Of a DNA stretch of 64,000 nucleotides, positions 1 through 11,338 are shown piece by piece (position 1 is the first letter of the stretch; the number at the start of each line of letters is the position of its first letter). The stretch is from positions 488,588 to 552,587 of the forward strand of contig SNVD02011141.1 of the NCBI GenBank assembly GCA_013180625.2, read 5' to 3'. Position numbers and translations under genes: made by a program. The notes under the pieces were generated by a model. That model had not been told where the DNA came from and ran no database searches. It saw only the letters and a program-made list of their open reading frames with translations. This DNA comes from Boswellia sacra (taxonomy: Eukaryota; Streptophyta; Magnoliopsida; Sapindales; Burseraceae).

Positions 1-456
1 ACACGTTTATCCAAGTCCTCCAACCATGCGAAAAGTCATGCCATCTACTTTAATAAAGCAACTCAATATAATATACAATTGCTTTATTAAAATGCAAACA
101 CATATAATATCAAACAATTAATCTTTTACGTTTCATAATTGATTAATATAAGCTTTCAAGTTCTCATTACTAAGCCTCACAATTGAACAAGAAATAACAA
201 TTGGTGCCATGATCCAATTGCAAGAAAAAGAAAAAGACACAAAACCACAATTGCTTGAAAAAAAAAAGGATAATAGGTTGATAAGGTGCATATTCAGCTT
301 GAGTCAGCAACTTAATTCCCTTTTCTTTTACGTTTTATTACAACCAGTAAAATTTATTTACTTGAGAAAAATGGTAATATTAATCCTTTTTAGTCGTTAT
401 ATGTGCATACTTTACAGCCAGGATAAAATAATTTTAAACCATAAAATGTTTAATAC

Positions 457-655
457 ATGTCCTCCATCCAAGCAACACTATACAAGTCACCCAAACAGGT
501 TTCATATTCAAGGGGAGGACTAGGATTCTCTCCAGGGCAATAGGTTCCCAACTGCTTTCTTCCGCATTAGCTGCTGTGGTTGCGTATATATTCAAACCCT
601 GAGGAAGAAGACCCTCAAAGATATTGCCAGATTCACAGGCTTCAAGATAAAATAC
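457..655 (-). pseudogene. Vacuolar processing enzyme (legumain) exon fragment
   Basis: The minus strand translates from about 655 downwards to [19 protein letters not shown], followed by [16 protein letters not shown] and, after a one-base frameshift, [18 protein letters not shown] and [12 protein letters not shown]. This is the catalytic-cysteine region of plant legumain-type proteases (family C13); the Cys of EACESG is the active-site residue. These enzymes mature vacuolar proteins and act in plant cell death. A splice-acceptor-like TTGTAG precedes the exon, so genomic rather than cDNA sequence was taken. Only one exon-sized piece is present and it has a frameshift, so it cannot encode a protease. 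It lies in the CACTA-like element, antisense to the EDR1-like fragment. Confidence 0.8.
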
Positions 656-748
656 CTACAATTTTATAGATGTAGCCCATCAAAGGTTTCAAGTTTTACT
701 ACAATCAGTAAAAAAAAAAAAAAATGAAAGAACTCAAAAAGCACCAAC

Positions 749-910
749 CTCATCACCTCACGAGCGAGCCCGCTCCCTCAACGGTCTGAGAGCTTCTACA
801 GGCTTTAAAACTGCATAGCCAAACCATAGTCCAAAAACAACCCGAAGCAAAAGCCATAATTTCCTCCTCCTTTGAAACCATAACAAACCCAAACCTTCCC
901 AGTTAACCAT
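749..910 (-). pseudogene. Probable N-terminal exon fragment of a FLY1/2-type transmembrane E3 ligase
   Basis: The minus strand opens with ATG at 910-908 and reads through a hydrophobic stretch, VVFGLWFGYAVLKPVEALR, into PLRERARS, an in-frame TGA (760-758) and GDE, followed by a GT. It resembles what I recall of the first exon of FLYING SAUCER-type membrane RING E3 ligases, where the stop replaces a Trp in an RARSWGDE motif. This rests on memory of the family and is unverified; another small membrane protein is possible. Start codon, signal-anchor-like helix and donor-like GT suggest a captured first exon. The TGA makes it non-functional. Confidence 0.42.
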
Positions 911-1456
911 ATCAAACCCTCCTTAGAAAACAACAAAATCAAACAGAATTCAAGTTTGAAACAACACTTTGCACCACAAGCTGACGATCTCCAAGAATAA
1001 GAAGGGAAAAAAGCAGAAGCCCAGATGAAAATAACACAAACCCACCTTTCATGAGTTAAAAGGTAGTTTTTTTTTTTCTTTTTGCTTCAAATGGAATCAA
1101 ACATTCGAAGCAACCACCAAACAGAAAACAAGAGTTAGATAATGGAAAGTGAGAGCTCAACTGACTAAAAGTTATTAAATTAACTAATACAAAACCAATC
1201 AATCAAGACCGTCCCTAGTGGTTTCGGACTAGAAGCTGTGCACCTTAAGCAAGCATATGAGTTAGATTGAAGGTGAGACTTTGGGTAGTTTTGTTTCCTC
1301 AATCGAAAGCTCTCTCTCTCTCTCTCTCCTCCCCCTCCCGTTGTTTGTTGATCTTATTCTTCATTGACAATTTGAGTCCGATTTGGATTGGGAGAATCCG
1401 ACCAGTTGAATCGGTTGCCAGTCAGCGGCCGAAAGCGAGACTGGAGTCGATTTTAG

Positions 1457-1602
1457 TTTGTTGGAGGAGCTCCATGTAATGTTGGCTTTGGCAATAAGCG
1501 TGTCGGATCCAGACGCCAGAGAGGAGGCTGAATCGGCTCAGATCAACACCGTCAAGCGGATGAGCCTTGGTTGCCACTCGGCTTCCGTCACTGATACACA
1601 AC
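1457..1602 (+). pseudogene. EDR1/CTR1-like Raf MAPKKK exon fragment
   Basis: After an acceptor-like TTTTAG (1451-1456) the sequence reads LLEELHVMLALAISVSDPDA, then REEAESAQINTVKRMSLG. This matches the conserved EEEYQxQLALAxSxSDPDARE region in the N-terminal regulatory part of EDR1-type Raf-like MAPKKKs, which control defence, senescence and ethylene responses. Only about 47 codons are present and the kinase domain is absent. The sequence then runs into a short tandem duplication (about 1594-1640). It lies on the strand opposite to the two other captured fragments in this element, so the three cannot form one sense transcript. Confidence 0.7.
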
Positions 1603-1984
1603 ATCTCCACAAAACCAATACACAACATCTCCACAAAACCCAACACCAAAAGTCAATGATCCCCGATATACGATAAAATACAAGAACACAACACAACCCA
1701 TCTGAAATACGAGATTGTAACAATGAATTCAGATCGAGATAGCAGCATACTTGAGATCGAGAGAGTGAGATTATGAGTAATAGCCGATACAAAAGTGATT
1801 GAGAAGGGACTTTTGTTCAGTGAAGAGCCGATACTGGAATTACAGTTTCGTAAAGAGGAAGGGTTTGGAAATGCAGGAAATTGGCACCGTGAAGTGATCG
1901 AGAAGCAAGACGAGGTGGGAAATTGAATTGAGAGAATTTCCAAATAGGGGAACTTGAGAAGAAACGAAAATGACATTGTAGGGT

Positions 1985-2123
1985 TAGATGGAAACGATTT
2001 GGGGATTTTGTAGGGCCTTTCTCTGGCGGTTTAATAAACCGCCTTAAACATGTTCCGTAAATATCTTTTACGGCAGTTTTTAAAAACCGCCAAGTGCAGT
2101 ATATAACTCCCCTTCTTGTAGTA
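1985..2123. repeat. CACTA subterminal repeat region and terminus
   Basis: Short palindromes built on GGCGGT...ACCGCC (for example TGGCGGTTTAATAAACCGCC near 2018-2037) lead to a TTCTTGTAGTA end. The same architecture is seen at 12700-13027. Such subterminal arrays are the known transposase-binding zones of En/Spm-type elements. Confidence 0.6.
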
Positions 2124-2275
2124 TATTATTATCTAAGTAACGCATTCGTAGATTATCATGAAAATAAAAATATGGGCATGTTAGTTGTCGCAGAGAACCA
2201 TAAATTCCAATCGTGGTTGAGTAATAACAGCCAAGGAATATTATACCTGTCGAATACCTGTCGAATATGGAAAGT
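2124..2275 (-). pseudogene. RLP remnant (LRR fragment), copy A
   Basis: This AT-rich stretch is antisense-homologous to LRR sequence of RLP2 at 14360-14540 (shared runs such as GAACCATAAATTCCAATC and the GTTAGTTGTCGCC region). In copy B the same remnant continues leftwards to about 30725, so the CACTA-like element truncated it here. No open frame of useful length remains. Confidence 0.55.
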
Positions 2276-4189
2276 TAACATATATAAAACCAGTTGAAGC
2301 TAAATTGCGGGAGCATATTAACACATGACCACACCTAGCTAGCTGGTTGACTACACAAGAGAGTCTAAAAGGTACGCGGTTTTCAATTAAATGGTGATAA
2401 CTCGTTCCAGTATCAATTCCAAAACAATTTTTAACGGCTTGGGTTGGGTTAGCGTGGGAACCCGTTAACGGCGGAACCCCAAATTGAGTAAATGAGAGCG
2501 TCTTAACTAGTATAAAAGCTTTGAGAGACCACAGACTTTCCTTGGCTTGGAAAGTTAGGCTATGCTGGCTGCTGTCTTCTTAATTACTATATGATTCCTG
2601 GTAATAAACAGAAGTATTTACTAGAAAATAAACCAATGTCTTTGCTGCAAGTGTCATCATCCATCTTCCACTTTCCACATCTTTTTGAGATGTTCAAGAT
2701 TCCCAACAAACTAAATAGTGCTCTCTTTTTGACAAGCTTATCCTTTGAATTGAACCGATTTGAAATCTTATAATGTTGAGGTCTTTTTCTAAGGTTGTTT
2801 TTTTATAGTGAGACAATAACTTCTAATTTTGAAGGATATGCTAATTAATTATGGGATGTACATTAGGGCATCCACTTTATTGACGAAAGGAAAGATATAA
2901 AAGAATATGATCTTGTGACTTGGAGTTTTGCCTCTTTTTTTTCCTTGCTGATGTGTTAGTCATTAATTAACTGCTCATACCTTCTGCTTTTTGAGGCTGG
3001 TGATGTTAAACCTTCTCAAAGCAACTTATAAGAAAAGATAAAAGAATATAATTGTCACTTGGAGGGGCAGTTCACTGAGATTATAATATCTTATGTATCC
3101 AGCAGGGTAATTTTTTTTTCCTAGAACCAAGTGATGTATTATCGATTTATTTTAATCTCTAGTCATATCTTTGAAGAAAAAAGTACTTTTAATTAAGTTA
3201 AAAAGTGCGATAACATTTACAATGTGTTAAATATAATAGAAGTTTGCTATAATTATTATTCAGTAAATAGATGTGATCACTTTATAAATTAATAGAAACT
3301 AATAATATCCACATTACTATTAATATAAACAGAGTACTTGTAATTGCTTTATATATAGAAAGAAAATTCAACATTGATATATTATTCTTTTCTATAATAT
3401 AATGACCAAGAACCACAAATATAATGGCACCGACACAGATATAGTTTCCCATCAAATTTTATAATATGAAGGTGGGGATCACTAGCTGGATTAGGTTAAG
3501 ATATTAAGTTGATAATGTTCTTAACTTTTGAAAACTTTTGAATATATAAGATTTTTTTTTTTCATCTGTTAACTTTCAAAGGGAGTGCTGTGGTTTGGTC
3601 CCCATCTATATTAGAAAATCGTCCGCTTCCTTTATAGTCTATCTTACTTTTTATTATGGATAAAATACTAATTCAAAAATAATTTGCATTTAATTAAGAA
3701 AAGAATCGTAGAACAATATAAATTAAGTAGAAGAATAATACTAAATTTTAACCTTTTATATATATATATTGTCATGAAACTGTCATTTAACATTATTTAT
3801 TCTCGAAGAGATATTTTAGCAGATAAGTAGTTTTTAACAACATATCAACATCCTACCATGGCATTATTGGCATAATATAACATGAATACTTGTGTTGCCA
3901 TACATAGAAATTCGAAAATAAGACAGTACTGTGTATAATTGCTATATAATTACAATACAACGATGCTTGCTTTAAAAATGACAAAAAAGAAAATTTACAA
4001 ACTGCCACATATTATCGAACATTTTGAGCCAAGTTCCCAAAAGATTTTATTCGAAGATCTCAATTTAATGACCAACACCACAATCTTGCCAAACAGTTTG
4101 CAAGAATCAATTCTCACCTAAGACGAGCAACTAGTACCATGCACTAACTTTTCTTCGCACCTTTCTATGATGTTTTCCCTCTACCATGT
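2276..4189. other. Downstream flank of RLP1, no gene seen
   Basis: AT-rich sequence collinear with 31110-32882 in copy B, with small indels. There is a plus-strand TATAAAAG near 2511-2518 of unknown relevance, a short TA run near 3760, and short ORFs that are not supported as genes. I see no transposon termini. Confidence 0.5.
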
Positions 4190-5674
4190 TTAGTAAGCAG
4201 TAAGACATTCTGGAATTGTGCCAAACAAATTGTTATTATAAAGATCAAGAACTTCAATGGAACTCATATTGCAAATCAAATGAGGTATCCTTCCAGTCAA
4301 GTTGTTATTTGAGATCAAAAATTTTTTCAATCGCCAAGGTAGAACTGGAATGGAGCCATGTAACCTATTACGATCAAAATAAATGGAATGCAGGAAATTA
4401 CTTTGAAATTCGACAATATGGCCAGTTAGTTGGTTGTAACCAAGGTCTATACATTCCAATCGTGGTAGAGTGAATAGCCAAGTGGGTATAGACCCACTAA
4501 GAAAGTTATCATATAAATTAAAATGAGCTAAATCTTGAAGCATACTTGCCTGAGATGGGATTGGACCAGCTAATTGATTACTTTGGAAGGAAAAAAAATA
4601 AAGTTGAGTTAGGTTGACAAACATATCTGGAATTTCACCAATGAATTTGTTGCCTGCAAGATGTAAAAATTTGAGATTCTTCAGATTTGAAAGAGATGAT
4701 GGGATGTGGCCACTAAAATTGTTAGATGATAGTTCCAAAAAAATAAGTTGTGTAAGGCTGCCCAAGGATGCAGGAATTGACCCGACAAAATTGCATTTAA
4801 AAAGATCCAAGTACCTTAGGGACGTTAAATTGCTAATTGAATTAGGTAATTCTCCAGAAAAACTTGTGTGCCCGACATCCAAATGTGTAAGAGGGCTACT
4901 CCAGTTATCCTTTGGAAAAAACCCTGTTAAATTGAAGTTTGACTCTAAACTGAGAAACACTAATTTTGGTTGGCGAAAGATACTACCTGGAAAATTTCCA
5001 TGCAATCCACAAGAAGTGAGACTCAATGATGTCAAAGAAGAAGATAAATTTGACAAGGAACCCGGTGCAATGGTAGACATATCAACATCATCTAGAGACA
5101 GCACTTCTAACTTGGTCAAATTTTGAACCAGCGCTACCAAAAAAGGGGTTTTAAGGCTCACTAAATTACGAGAGAGGTCAAGCGAAACTAATTCGGACAA
5201 ATGAGAAATTTCAACCGGGAGTTGGCCCTGAAAACCGGAGGAAGAGAGGTTAAGGAGTGTCAAACCAGGGAAACGATTAAAACTAGTGGAAATCTGAGAG
5301 TGATTGAAGTCATTGTAAGCAAGGTTAAGCTTTTCCAGATGAGGAAGAAGAAAGAGACTACTGTTGGAAGTGATGTTGCCATGCATCCAACTACAATTAA
5401 GGTCGAGGCCAATCACATGACCTGTCTCCTTATCACATGTGACCCCATCCCATGAACAGCAATCACTATTCTCTTGCCAAGAGATCATCTTAGGATAAGA
5501 AGGAACCATATTTTTATCGCAATGAGAAGAAAAACTGTTTCTGAAAGAGAAGAGTTGCTTAAACTGGAGTAATGCATGCCTTTGGTCATGAGAGCACAAT
5601 TTTGCAAAACTCTCAGAAGACAAAAGCAGTAACTGGATGCAGAAAAATTGGAAAGACCTTATCAACCAAGCCAT
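4190..5674 (-). pseudogene. RLP1 copy A: Cf-type receptor-like protein truncated by a 1,018-bp deletion
   Basis: The 494-aa single-exon frame starts MAWLIRSFQFF at 5674. It has a signal peptide (about 1-24), a Cys-paired LRR N-cap ending in DCCSWDGVTCD (71-81), then extracellular LRRs of the plant type (LxxLxxLxLSxNxxxGxIP). It differs from copy B by only six substitutions over about 484 residues (for example E to V in PFLEALVQ). A deletion joins bases 4204 and 4205; relative to copy B it removes 32957-33974, shifting the frame so the protein ends ECLTAY. Lost are the last LRRs, island domain, acidic linker, membrane helix and tail. If expressed, the product would be a secreted ectodomain fragment; whether it is functional or simply a broken gene cannot be told. 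Confidence 0.88.
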
Positions 5675-8077
5675 ATTTCCGTACGAAATCTTAATTATGA
5701 TCAGGCACGAGAGTATAAATAGAAAAGAAACTGAACACGAGGAAAAAGGAATTAAACTTTGAACAAACCAAGTAAGATGGGCTATGCTTGCAGTACTTTA
5801 GGGTTCTCAAGGATGGGTTGTAGCACGGCAGGGTGCATTCATGGATTAGCATTTATAGCATGGCTGTGCATTATCAATTTGATTGATCAAATAAAAAAAA
5901 TATATTATAAATTAATATATTAAATCAGAATTCTTGGTCATCAAGTGACGACCACTCCAATACGTTAGATTTACTTTCGATTCTGCAAATATCAGTTCTC
6001 CAACTGCGGATTTTTAAATGGTGAATTCCATTACTCATGAATCACGAACAACTGAAAATCAATTATTAAGGGCTTTTCTTGGGTTAGTGTGAACCAACTA
6101 AACCCCCTGGACCCCACGATTGTGCATGAAAACCTTTGTGAACTTGTATAAAAGCTCTCACAGTCAGATACCATAGAGTTTTCTTGCGTGGAGAGATAAC
6201 GGTTGTAAATACAATTTTAAAATAATAATATTAGATTTATAATTTTTATATAATTTAAATTTTATAATTTAATATGATAATTTATAAATAATAAAATATT
6301 ATTAGATATATTAATATAATTTTTTATTTTTTATTTGTTTTTTTATTTTTTTAATAAATTTTTAATATATAAATTATTATATCAAATTATGAAATTTAAG
6401 TTTCACGAAGATTGAAAATCTAGTCTATTTTTAAAAATCTAGAGTGTTCTATTCTAGATGGTCTCGTGACTTACAATGGTCATATTATATTAAAAGTCTC
6501 AATCAATGCCAAAGATCCTGTACACATGCTACGTGTCATATTATCAGAGAGGGCTACGTGTGCAGTGTGCTGCTGTCTTACTATGATTCCTGGAGGATAA
6601 AGAGAATTTATTTCCAAGACTTTTCTTCCAAGGCAAAGGAACCAATGTCTATGTTGCCAAGTGTATCATCACACATCTTCTCGCTAATTTCCACATCTTT
6701 TTATAGAAATTCAAGATGCCCAACGAACTGATGAGTGCTCTCTTTTTGACAAACTTATCTTTCGAATTGACCTTATTTGAATAAAATTTTGTCATGTACT
6801 TTGTAGTCATATTTTAGGGCATTCTAATTGTACAGGATGTTGTCGAAAGAATTATGGGCAACCAATTAGCTTTGCTGACGAAAGAAAAGGATAAGGATGA
6901 TAGTCTAAGCATTTTCCATGTGTTAGTTGTTACTTCCTCATCAACAGGTTGCTTAAGCTTTTTAGGCTAATATTTAAGGTCCAACCTAGTTTGCTTTTGT
7001 ACCGGGGGATCATCTGCTATGGCCTGCGGATATAAACTAAATTAGACGATGGATAGTGTTATTGAAACCATGCAGATTTTAAATACGTCATATAAATAAC
7101 CCTTTAACATTAACTGGATATAACATGTTAATATTCAGCACACTAATTTGTTTTTTATTTATTTCAAATATTATTAAAACATTAATTACTATACGTTTTA
7201 CTCAATAAATAATTATGAGACATCAAAAACATTCTTTACTAATCAAAATGATATATCCTAACAATCCTCCAAACTAATTAAGAAGTCTTCGAGAAACAAA
7301 TTTGAATTCTTTATTTATTATTTATTATTATTATTATTTTTTGCAAATTTTTTCTTTTAGTTTCCCTATTAAGATAGTTTAACTTGGAATGCGTTACACT
7401 TTAATTCATCCTTTCTGTAACGGTTTAGTAGTTATTTATAATATAAAATTTTTTAATACATTTATTATGTCAAAAGATTCCAAAAACCTTTCACCGTAAA
7501 TATGACATTTATAACAAGCGTTTGTATCATTAAATTGAGTTCTTTTAATCTCTAGTCATATCTTTGAAGGAAAATGAAGTACTTTTAATTAAGTAAAAAT
7601 TGTGGTAATATTTTCAACGTTTTAAATATAGAATAATACTACTTTTCTCAAATACTATAACAAAAATAATATGTATTTAATTAATGATTTGTATTTCTAT
7701 GATTTGTTGATATAAATTAAAGTGTTTGATTTAAATTCTTTTAACCTTCTCTTATTTTGATTGGTGGCATGGTTGTAAACTTCCACTTTGAGTGTTTCAA
7801 ATATTGTTATCATCTCGAGATCGATCACATTATAGATTGAGGTTTAATCATTAATTATCCCAAATTGGTTATCAACGCAATCAAAACAGTGTAACTTGTA
7901 ATTGCTTTTATATGCATAGATCGCAAATTTCAACATTGGTATTATTCTTTTCTATAATATAATGACCATCAACCGCAATTATAACATACAAATCTGCTAA
8001 AACAGTTACCCTAGGTAGCTACAGACTTCTCGCATGAATGACAATACTAATATAACTTCTTCCTTCGTGTTAATTAA
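5675..8077. other. Upstream flank of RLP1 and downstream flank of RLP2, copy A
   Basis: AT-rich, non-coding, collinear with 35445-37832. The minus-strand RLP1 has a TATTTATA about 40 nt upstream of its ATG (near 5714-5721). A foldback MITE lies at about 6195-6440. A plus-strand TATAAAAG near 6148 falls in a segment resembling 2400-2560, so the RLP upstream sequence itself is repeated in the cluster. No supported gene. Confidence 0.5.
6195..6440. mobile_element. AT-rich foldback MITE, copy A
   Basis: The left arm (around 6250-6290) and the reverse complement of the right arm (around 6365-6405) match over several tens of bases, for example ATTTTATAATTTAATATGAT against ATTTCATAATTTGATATAAT. The whole is a long imperfect hairpin without coding potential. 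Edges and target duplication are uncertain in this AT-rich context. The same structure is present in copy B at about 35950-36195, so it predates the duplication. Confidence 0.5.
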
Positions 8078-8658
8078 GGGCGCATTTGATTTGCGGTAAA
8101 GCACTGGAGAGTTTTGTAATAAAGGCAAATCCCATGTTCGGATGAGTTCTGGATTGCATTGGGTTGCAGAACTCTCCGTACAAAGGTCGCACAATTTGGC
8201 CGAAAGTTATGCAGCGCCCACCCTAGATGAGAGAAAATTGGAGAAGTCTGAAGTAATTTCAAATTTTTTTAAATAATTAATTTTTTAATTAAAATAATAA
8301 AATATTAAAAATTAATAAAAATATTTACATAAATATCTATAATATTAAATATTTACAATATTTAAGAAAAATGATCAAATATATTTAAATGATTAATTAA
8401 ATTTTAGATTAAATAATTAAGTATTTCAAAAAAAATTAATTGTTAGTCTTAATCTATAATTTTTTATTTAAATTTAGTATAAAAATTAATCTTTTTCAAT
8501 TCAGTCTTTTACCAAACATGTATTATTAAATATTTATCCAATACGATGACAAATCAAACATAGAGTAGAGTTTATCCAGTTACATGTAATACAATTCAAT
8601 ACAATTTTATTCAAAACAATCACAATTATACAATCCTATGCGGTGCATCAAAGACACC
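8078..8658. mobile_element. MITE with Harbinger-like ends, copy A
   Basis: The element begins GGGCGCATTTGATTTGCGG and ends GCGGTGCATCAAAGACACC, whose reverse complement GGTGTCTTTGATGCACCGC is an imperfect inverted copy of the start. TTAA flanks both sides (8074-8077 and 8659-8662). The interior is AT-rich and non-coding. Size (581 bp) and ends suit a PIF/Harbinger-type MITE, though the superfamily is not certain (a TTAA target is also used by piggyBac). It sits just beyond the stop of RLP2. Confidence 0.6.
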
Positions 8659-9504
8659 TTAATTTATTTATTGTTCAACTCTTGTACCTTTCAGTGATGT
8701 TTCCTTCAACAATTTTTACTATCCATCGTGACTTTCCAGTTGAGAATACCAAATATTCTATAATCATTCCAAACACCATTCGACATACATATCCCATCAA
8801 CACAGTTTTCCAACAAAATCCATTTGCAGACTCTATGTCATCTTCTAATGTTAATGATGGTTCTAGTACCTTATGATCCCTATCACATCTATTTGACACC
8901 GGAAATCCACACAATCTTGAATTGCCACTATAAGAGTTATTTGGGAAAGTATCAAAATGATGGGTCCTATGAGTGGTTTTGTGACAAATTTAAAACTTGA
9001 AGAAAATTCAACTTTGTCAATTGCCAAGGAATTGTCTCAACAAGCTTATTGGAAGAGAAGTCTAATGACTCAAGAGCAGTCAAATTCTCTAATAACAATG
9101 GAATATGACCTATTAGTGTTGAGACTATGGACCTCCAAAAACTCCACATTGGCATGATATTGTCTACTTTAGACCAAGTCCTCATAGATTTGCTTTTGGA
9201 TTCTACCCAAAAAGCCTCATAGCAGTGAAGATATTGTCCATCACTACAAGAATTTTTTAAATATTTGTCACTTTACAATTTTTTTATTTGACGATTTTTT
9301 TAAAAAGTGAGAAATATAACACTGATCTGGAAGTCAAACCTACATATTCATCTTATTTGTCACTTTTGTCTTTATTCAATCCAATATTTATCATATTTTA
9401 TAAAAGGGTGATAAGTATTTGAGTACTATATAATCTTTTCCTTTTCCCCCTTACATTTCCTTCTTTTTTTTTCATCTTCTCTTTTCAAGTATGTGAATAT
9501 AATA

Positions 9505-9985
9505 ATGAAAAAATTGAAAAAATGGACACAATCAAGGGCCCTTAATGAAATTTGGACACATCCTGAAAAATTTTCATGCCATAGACACTTTCTTGACAAA
9601 AAACTCAAATACCCTTTGAAATTCAATTTATTAATTCCTAAGCTCTTTATTTCCCTTTTTCCTTTACAAAAGGCACAAAAACGACATTTATGCCTAAACG
9701 CTTGACACTCGAATCTGACACTCGACACTTGACACTAGATGAGAAACAATTTATCGAGTGTCGGATACATCATCGAAGAGTTTATAGTGTCGGATTCTTT
9801 ATCCGACACTCGAGATGTGTCGGATAGCCGACACTCGACATGTCAAATGAAAGAGAAAACAATTTTGTCGAGTATTGGATGCAAAATCTGACACTATAAA
9901 CTCTTCGGATGATGTATCTGACACTCGACAAAATTGTTTTCACTCTCATCTAGTGTCGAGTGTCAGATTCGAGTGTCCAGCGTTT
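9505..9985 (+). repeat. MULE-type terminal sequence and TCGAG subterminal repeats inside the CACTA element, copy A
   Basis: Bases 9505-9617 are homologous to the long terminal inverted repeat of the MULE at 20952-21066 and 30392-30510 (for example GAAATTTGGACACATCCTGA). Bases 9700-9985 carry the same GTCGAGTGTCGGAT-type repeats found inside both MULE ends, and the phrase around GACATTT.TGCCTAAACGC is shared with the right MULE end (about 29800). I find no opposite terminal repeat to the right. This is therefore a single MULE end, either a truncated Pack-MULE or a piece captured by the CACTA element. Confidence 0.75.
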
Positions 9986-10046
9986 TGGTAGAAATGATGC
10001 TGATTTATTTAAATATATTTATCATTTTCTCTTCTCTTAAGTCTCA

Positions 10047-10310
10047 ACCCTTTCACTGTCGCAACCCTAAAATATACATATATGCTACATCACGCCTCCA
10101 CCCTTCCATGGTCTCTCTCTTTCTCTCTTCCAAACATGCCACTCCCTCTTTTCGTTTTTCATCCCAAATGTCTGCTTCTAGGGGCCCCGTCACTCCTCCA
10201 TCTCTCCCTTCTATTAACGCAAATTACCTTTCCGACCGTCGCCCCTCGCTAAGCCATCTGGATGGCCTCTCACTTCTTCTTCCACAACGTCGTCCAAGCT
10301 GCTTTTGAGA
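10047..10310 (+). other. Open Ser/Pro-rich stretch, possible captured exon
   Basis: Between the MULE-type end and the coatomer fragment the frame stays open in both copies, with a Ser/Thr/Pro-rich translation containing SSKHATPSFRFSSQMSAS. The composition resembles an organelle transit peptide, but I do not recognise the protein. Copies A and B differ by several substitutions and both keep the same stop near 10306-10308 / 40058-40060. It could be untranslated leader instead. Confidence 0.3.
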
Positions 10311-10431
10311 CTCTTGCGCTTATGGTTTTGGTTAGTAATAAATATGAATTTTGTTCTTAACAGAGAACACATGCAAAGAGAGCTCGTAGATTCAATTCCA
10401 AATCTCAGATGTTCAACTACTCGATTAAACA

Positions 10432-11338
10432 ATGGCTCAGCCTCTCATGAAGAAAGACGACGATCGTGACGATGAAGGTACAAATCTTAGGTTGTTATTG
10501 TTAGATCAGCTAATGGGCTCTAGATCTGTGAAGTTATGTTCGTTCAATTGTGCTCTGGATCCAATATAGGGATTATATGTTGTCGTTTTAGTGGATTCTG
10601 TTTCGTTCTAGTTGATCTGATTAGTTTTTGATTTCCCATGTTTAAATTGCAATGTGGATTGTTAATTGTTTGTAATTACAGTTATTATTTGTTGATCTGA
10701 CAGGAAATGTTAGGTATTTGGATCTGGTTGTTTATTCGTTGATTTATCACTTGATTGGTTTTAGCTAATATGTAGCTTCTAGCTTATTGCTTTGAAGAAA
10801 TCGAATCTTTCTAATGTATTATTGTTGGTATTAAACAGCTGAGTACTCTATATTTTTGGGGATTAAGAAGGGAGCGGTTCTGCAAGAGGCTAGAGTCTTC
10901 AATGACCCTAAGCTTGATGCTAAAAGATGCTCTCAGGTTTTTTATTTACTCGACTTTATTATGTATCTGCATTCATATTATTCATCAAATAGAAACAACT
11001 TTTGTTTGTATTGGGTATTGATGCGGGGTCTTATTGCAGGTCATCACTAAGCTTCTCTATCTATTGAACCAAGGAGAAACATTCACTAAGGTAATTTTAG
11101 TGTATGGTGATATTATTTGAACTATAATTCATTGCATAATAGAAATTTTAGATCCAATGTATTTATTATGTTACACTATGATAAATGCTTGTTGGATGGT
11201 TTGCTTTTGCATTAGATGAGTAGATCGAGTGATAATGTCTATGTTATATTATGTTGATCCTTTCCTGAAAAATGTTTGTTTGCTCAAAATTTACAGATTG
11301 AAGCCACAGAATTTTTCTTTGCTGTGACAAAGCTTTTT
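10432..11338 (+). pseudogene. Coatomer subunit gamma (COPG) exons 1-4, captured fragment, copy A
   Basis: Exon 1 (10432-10477) reads MAQPLMKKDDDRDDE. Exon 2 (10839-10936) reads AEYSIFLGIKKGAVLQEARV followed by FNDPKLDAKRCSQ. Exon 3 (11040-11090) is VITKLLYLLNQGETFTK. Exon 4 begins at 11297 with IEATEFFFAVTKLF and loses homology at about 11338. All four are bounded by AG acceptors and GT donors and separated by introns, so genomic DNA was captured. Coatomer gamma is the COPI coat subunit for Golgi-to-ER vesicles; a full protein has nearly 900 residues, so this is under 10%. Upstream, 10370-10431 looks like the 5' UTR with its own intron acceptor. It cannot make a coatomer subunit. Confidence 0.92.

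Larger units (their letters stand above)
1..2123. mobile_element. Right part of a CACTA-like element carrying host gene fragments
   Basis: The right edge reads TTCTTGTAGTA at 2113-2123, one base from the CACTA terminus TTCTTGTAGTG seen intact at 13017-13027. Just inside it are palindromic GGCGG/CCGCC subterminal motifs (about 2017-2095), like those of the intact CACTA element in copy A. Homology between the two large duplicated blocks begins exactly at 2124, so this is a true insertion edge. The left end lies outside the window. Inside are exon fragments of three unrelated host genes (457-655, 749-910, 1457-1602), the pattern of a Pack-CACTA element. A CT-rich run lies near 1313-1330 and a short tandem duplication at about 1594-1640. 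Bases 1-456 show nothing else recognisable. Family assignment is inferred from one end only. Confidence 0.6.

Noticed and set aside
1457..1602. EDR1-like fragment as part of an intact MAPKKK gene extending out of the window
   Set aside because: The sequence on both sides is unrelated, with oppositely oriented VPE and FLY-like fragments to the left and a CACTA terminus to the right.
3939..4121. Short open frame repeated in both blocks (also 32691-32873)
   Set aside because: Low-complexity Lys/Asn/Ile composition in AT-rich flank; its conservation only reflects the block duplication.
9242..9500. Left CACTACAAG as an unrelated chance string because its subterminal repeats differ from those on the right
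   Set aside because: The perfect CAT duplication and exact restoration of the TRIM LTR when 9242-13027 is removed show that it is the true left end.
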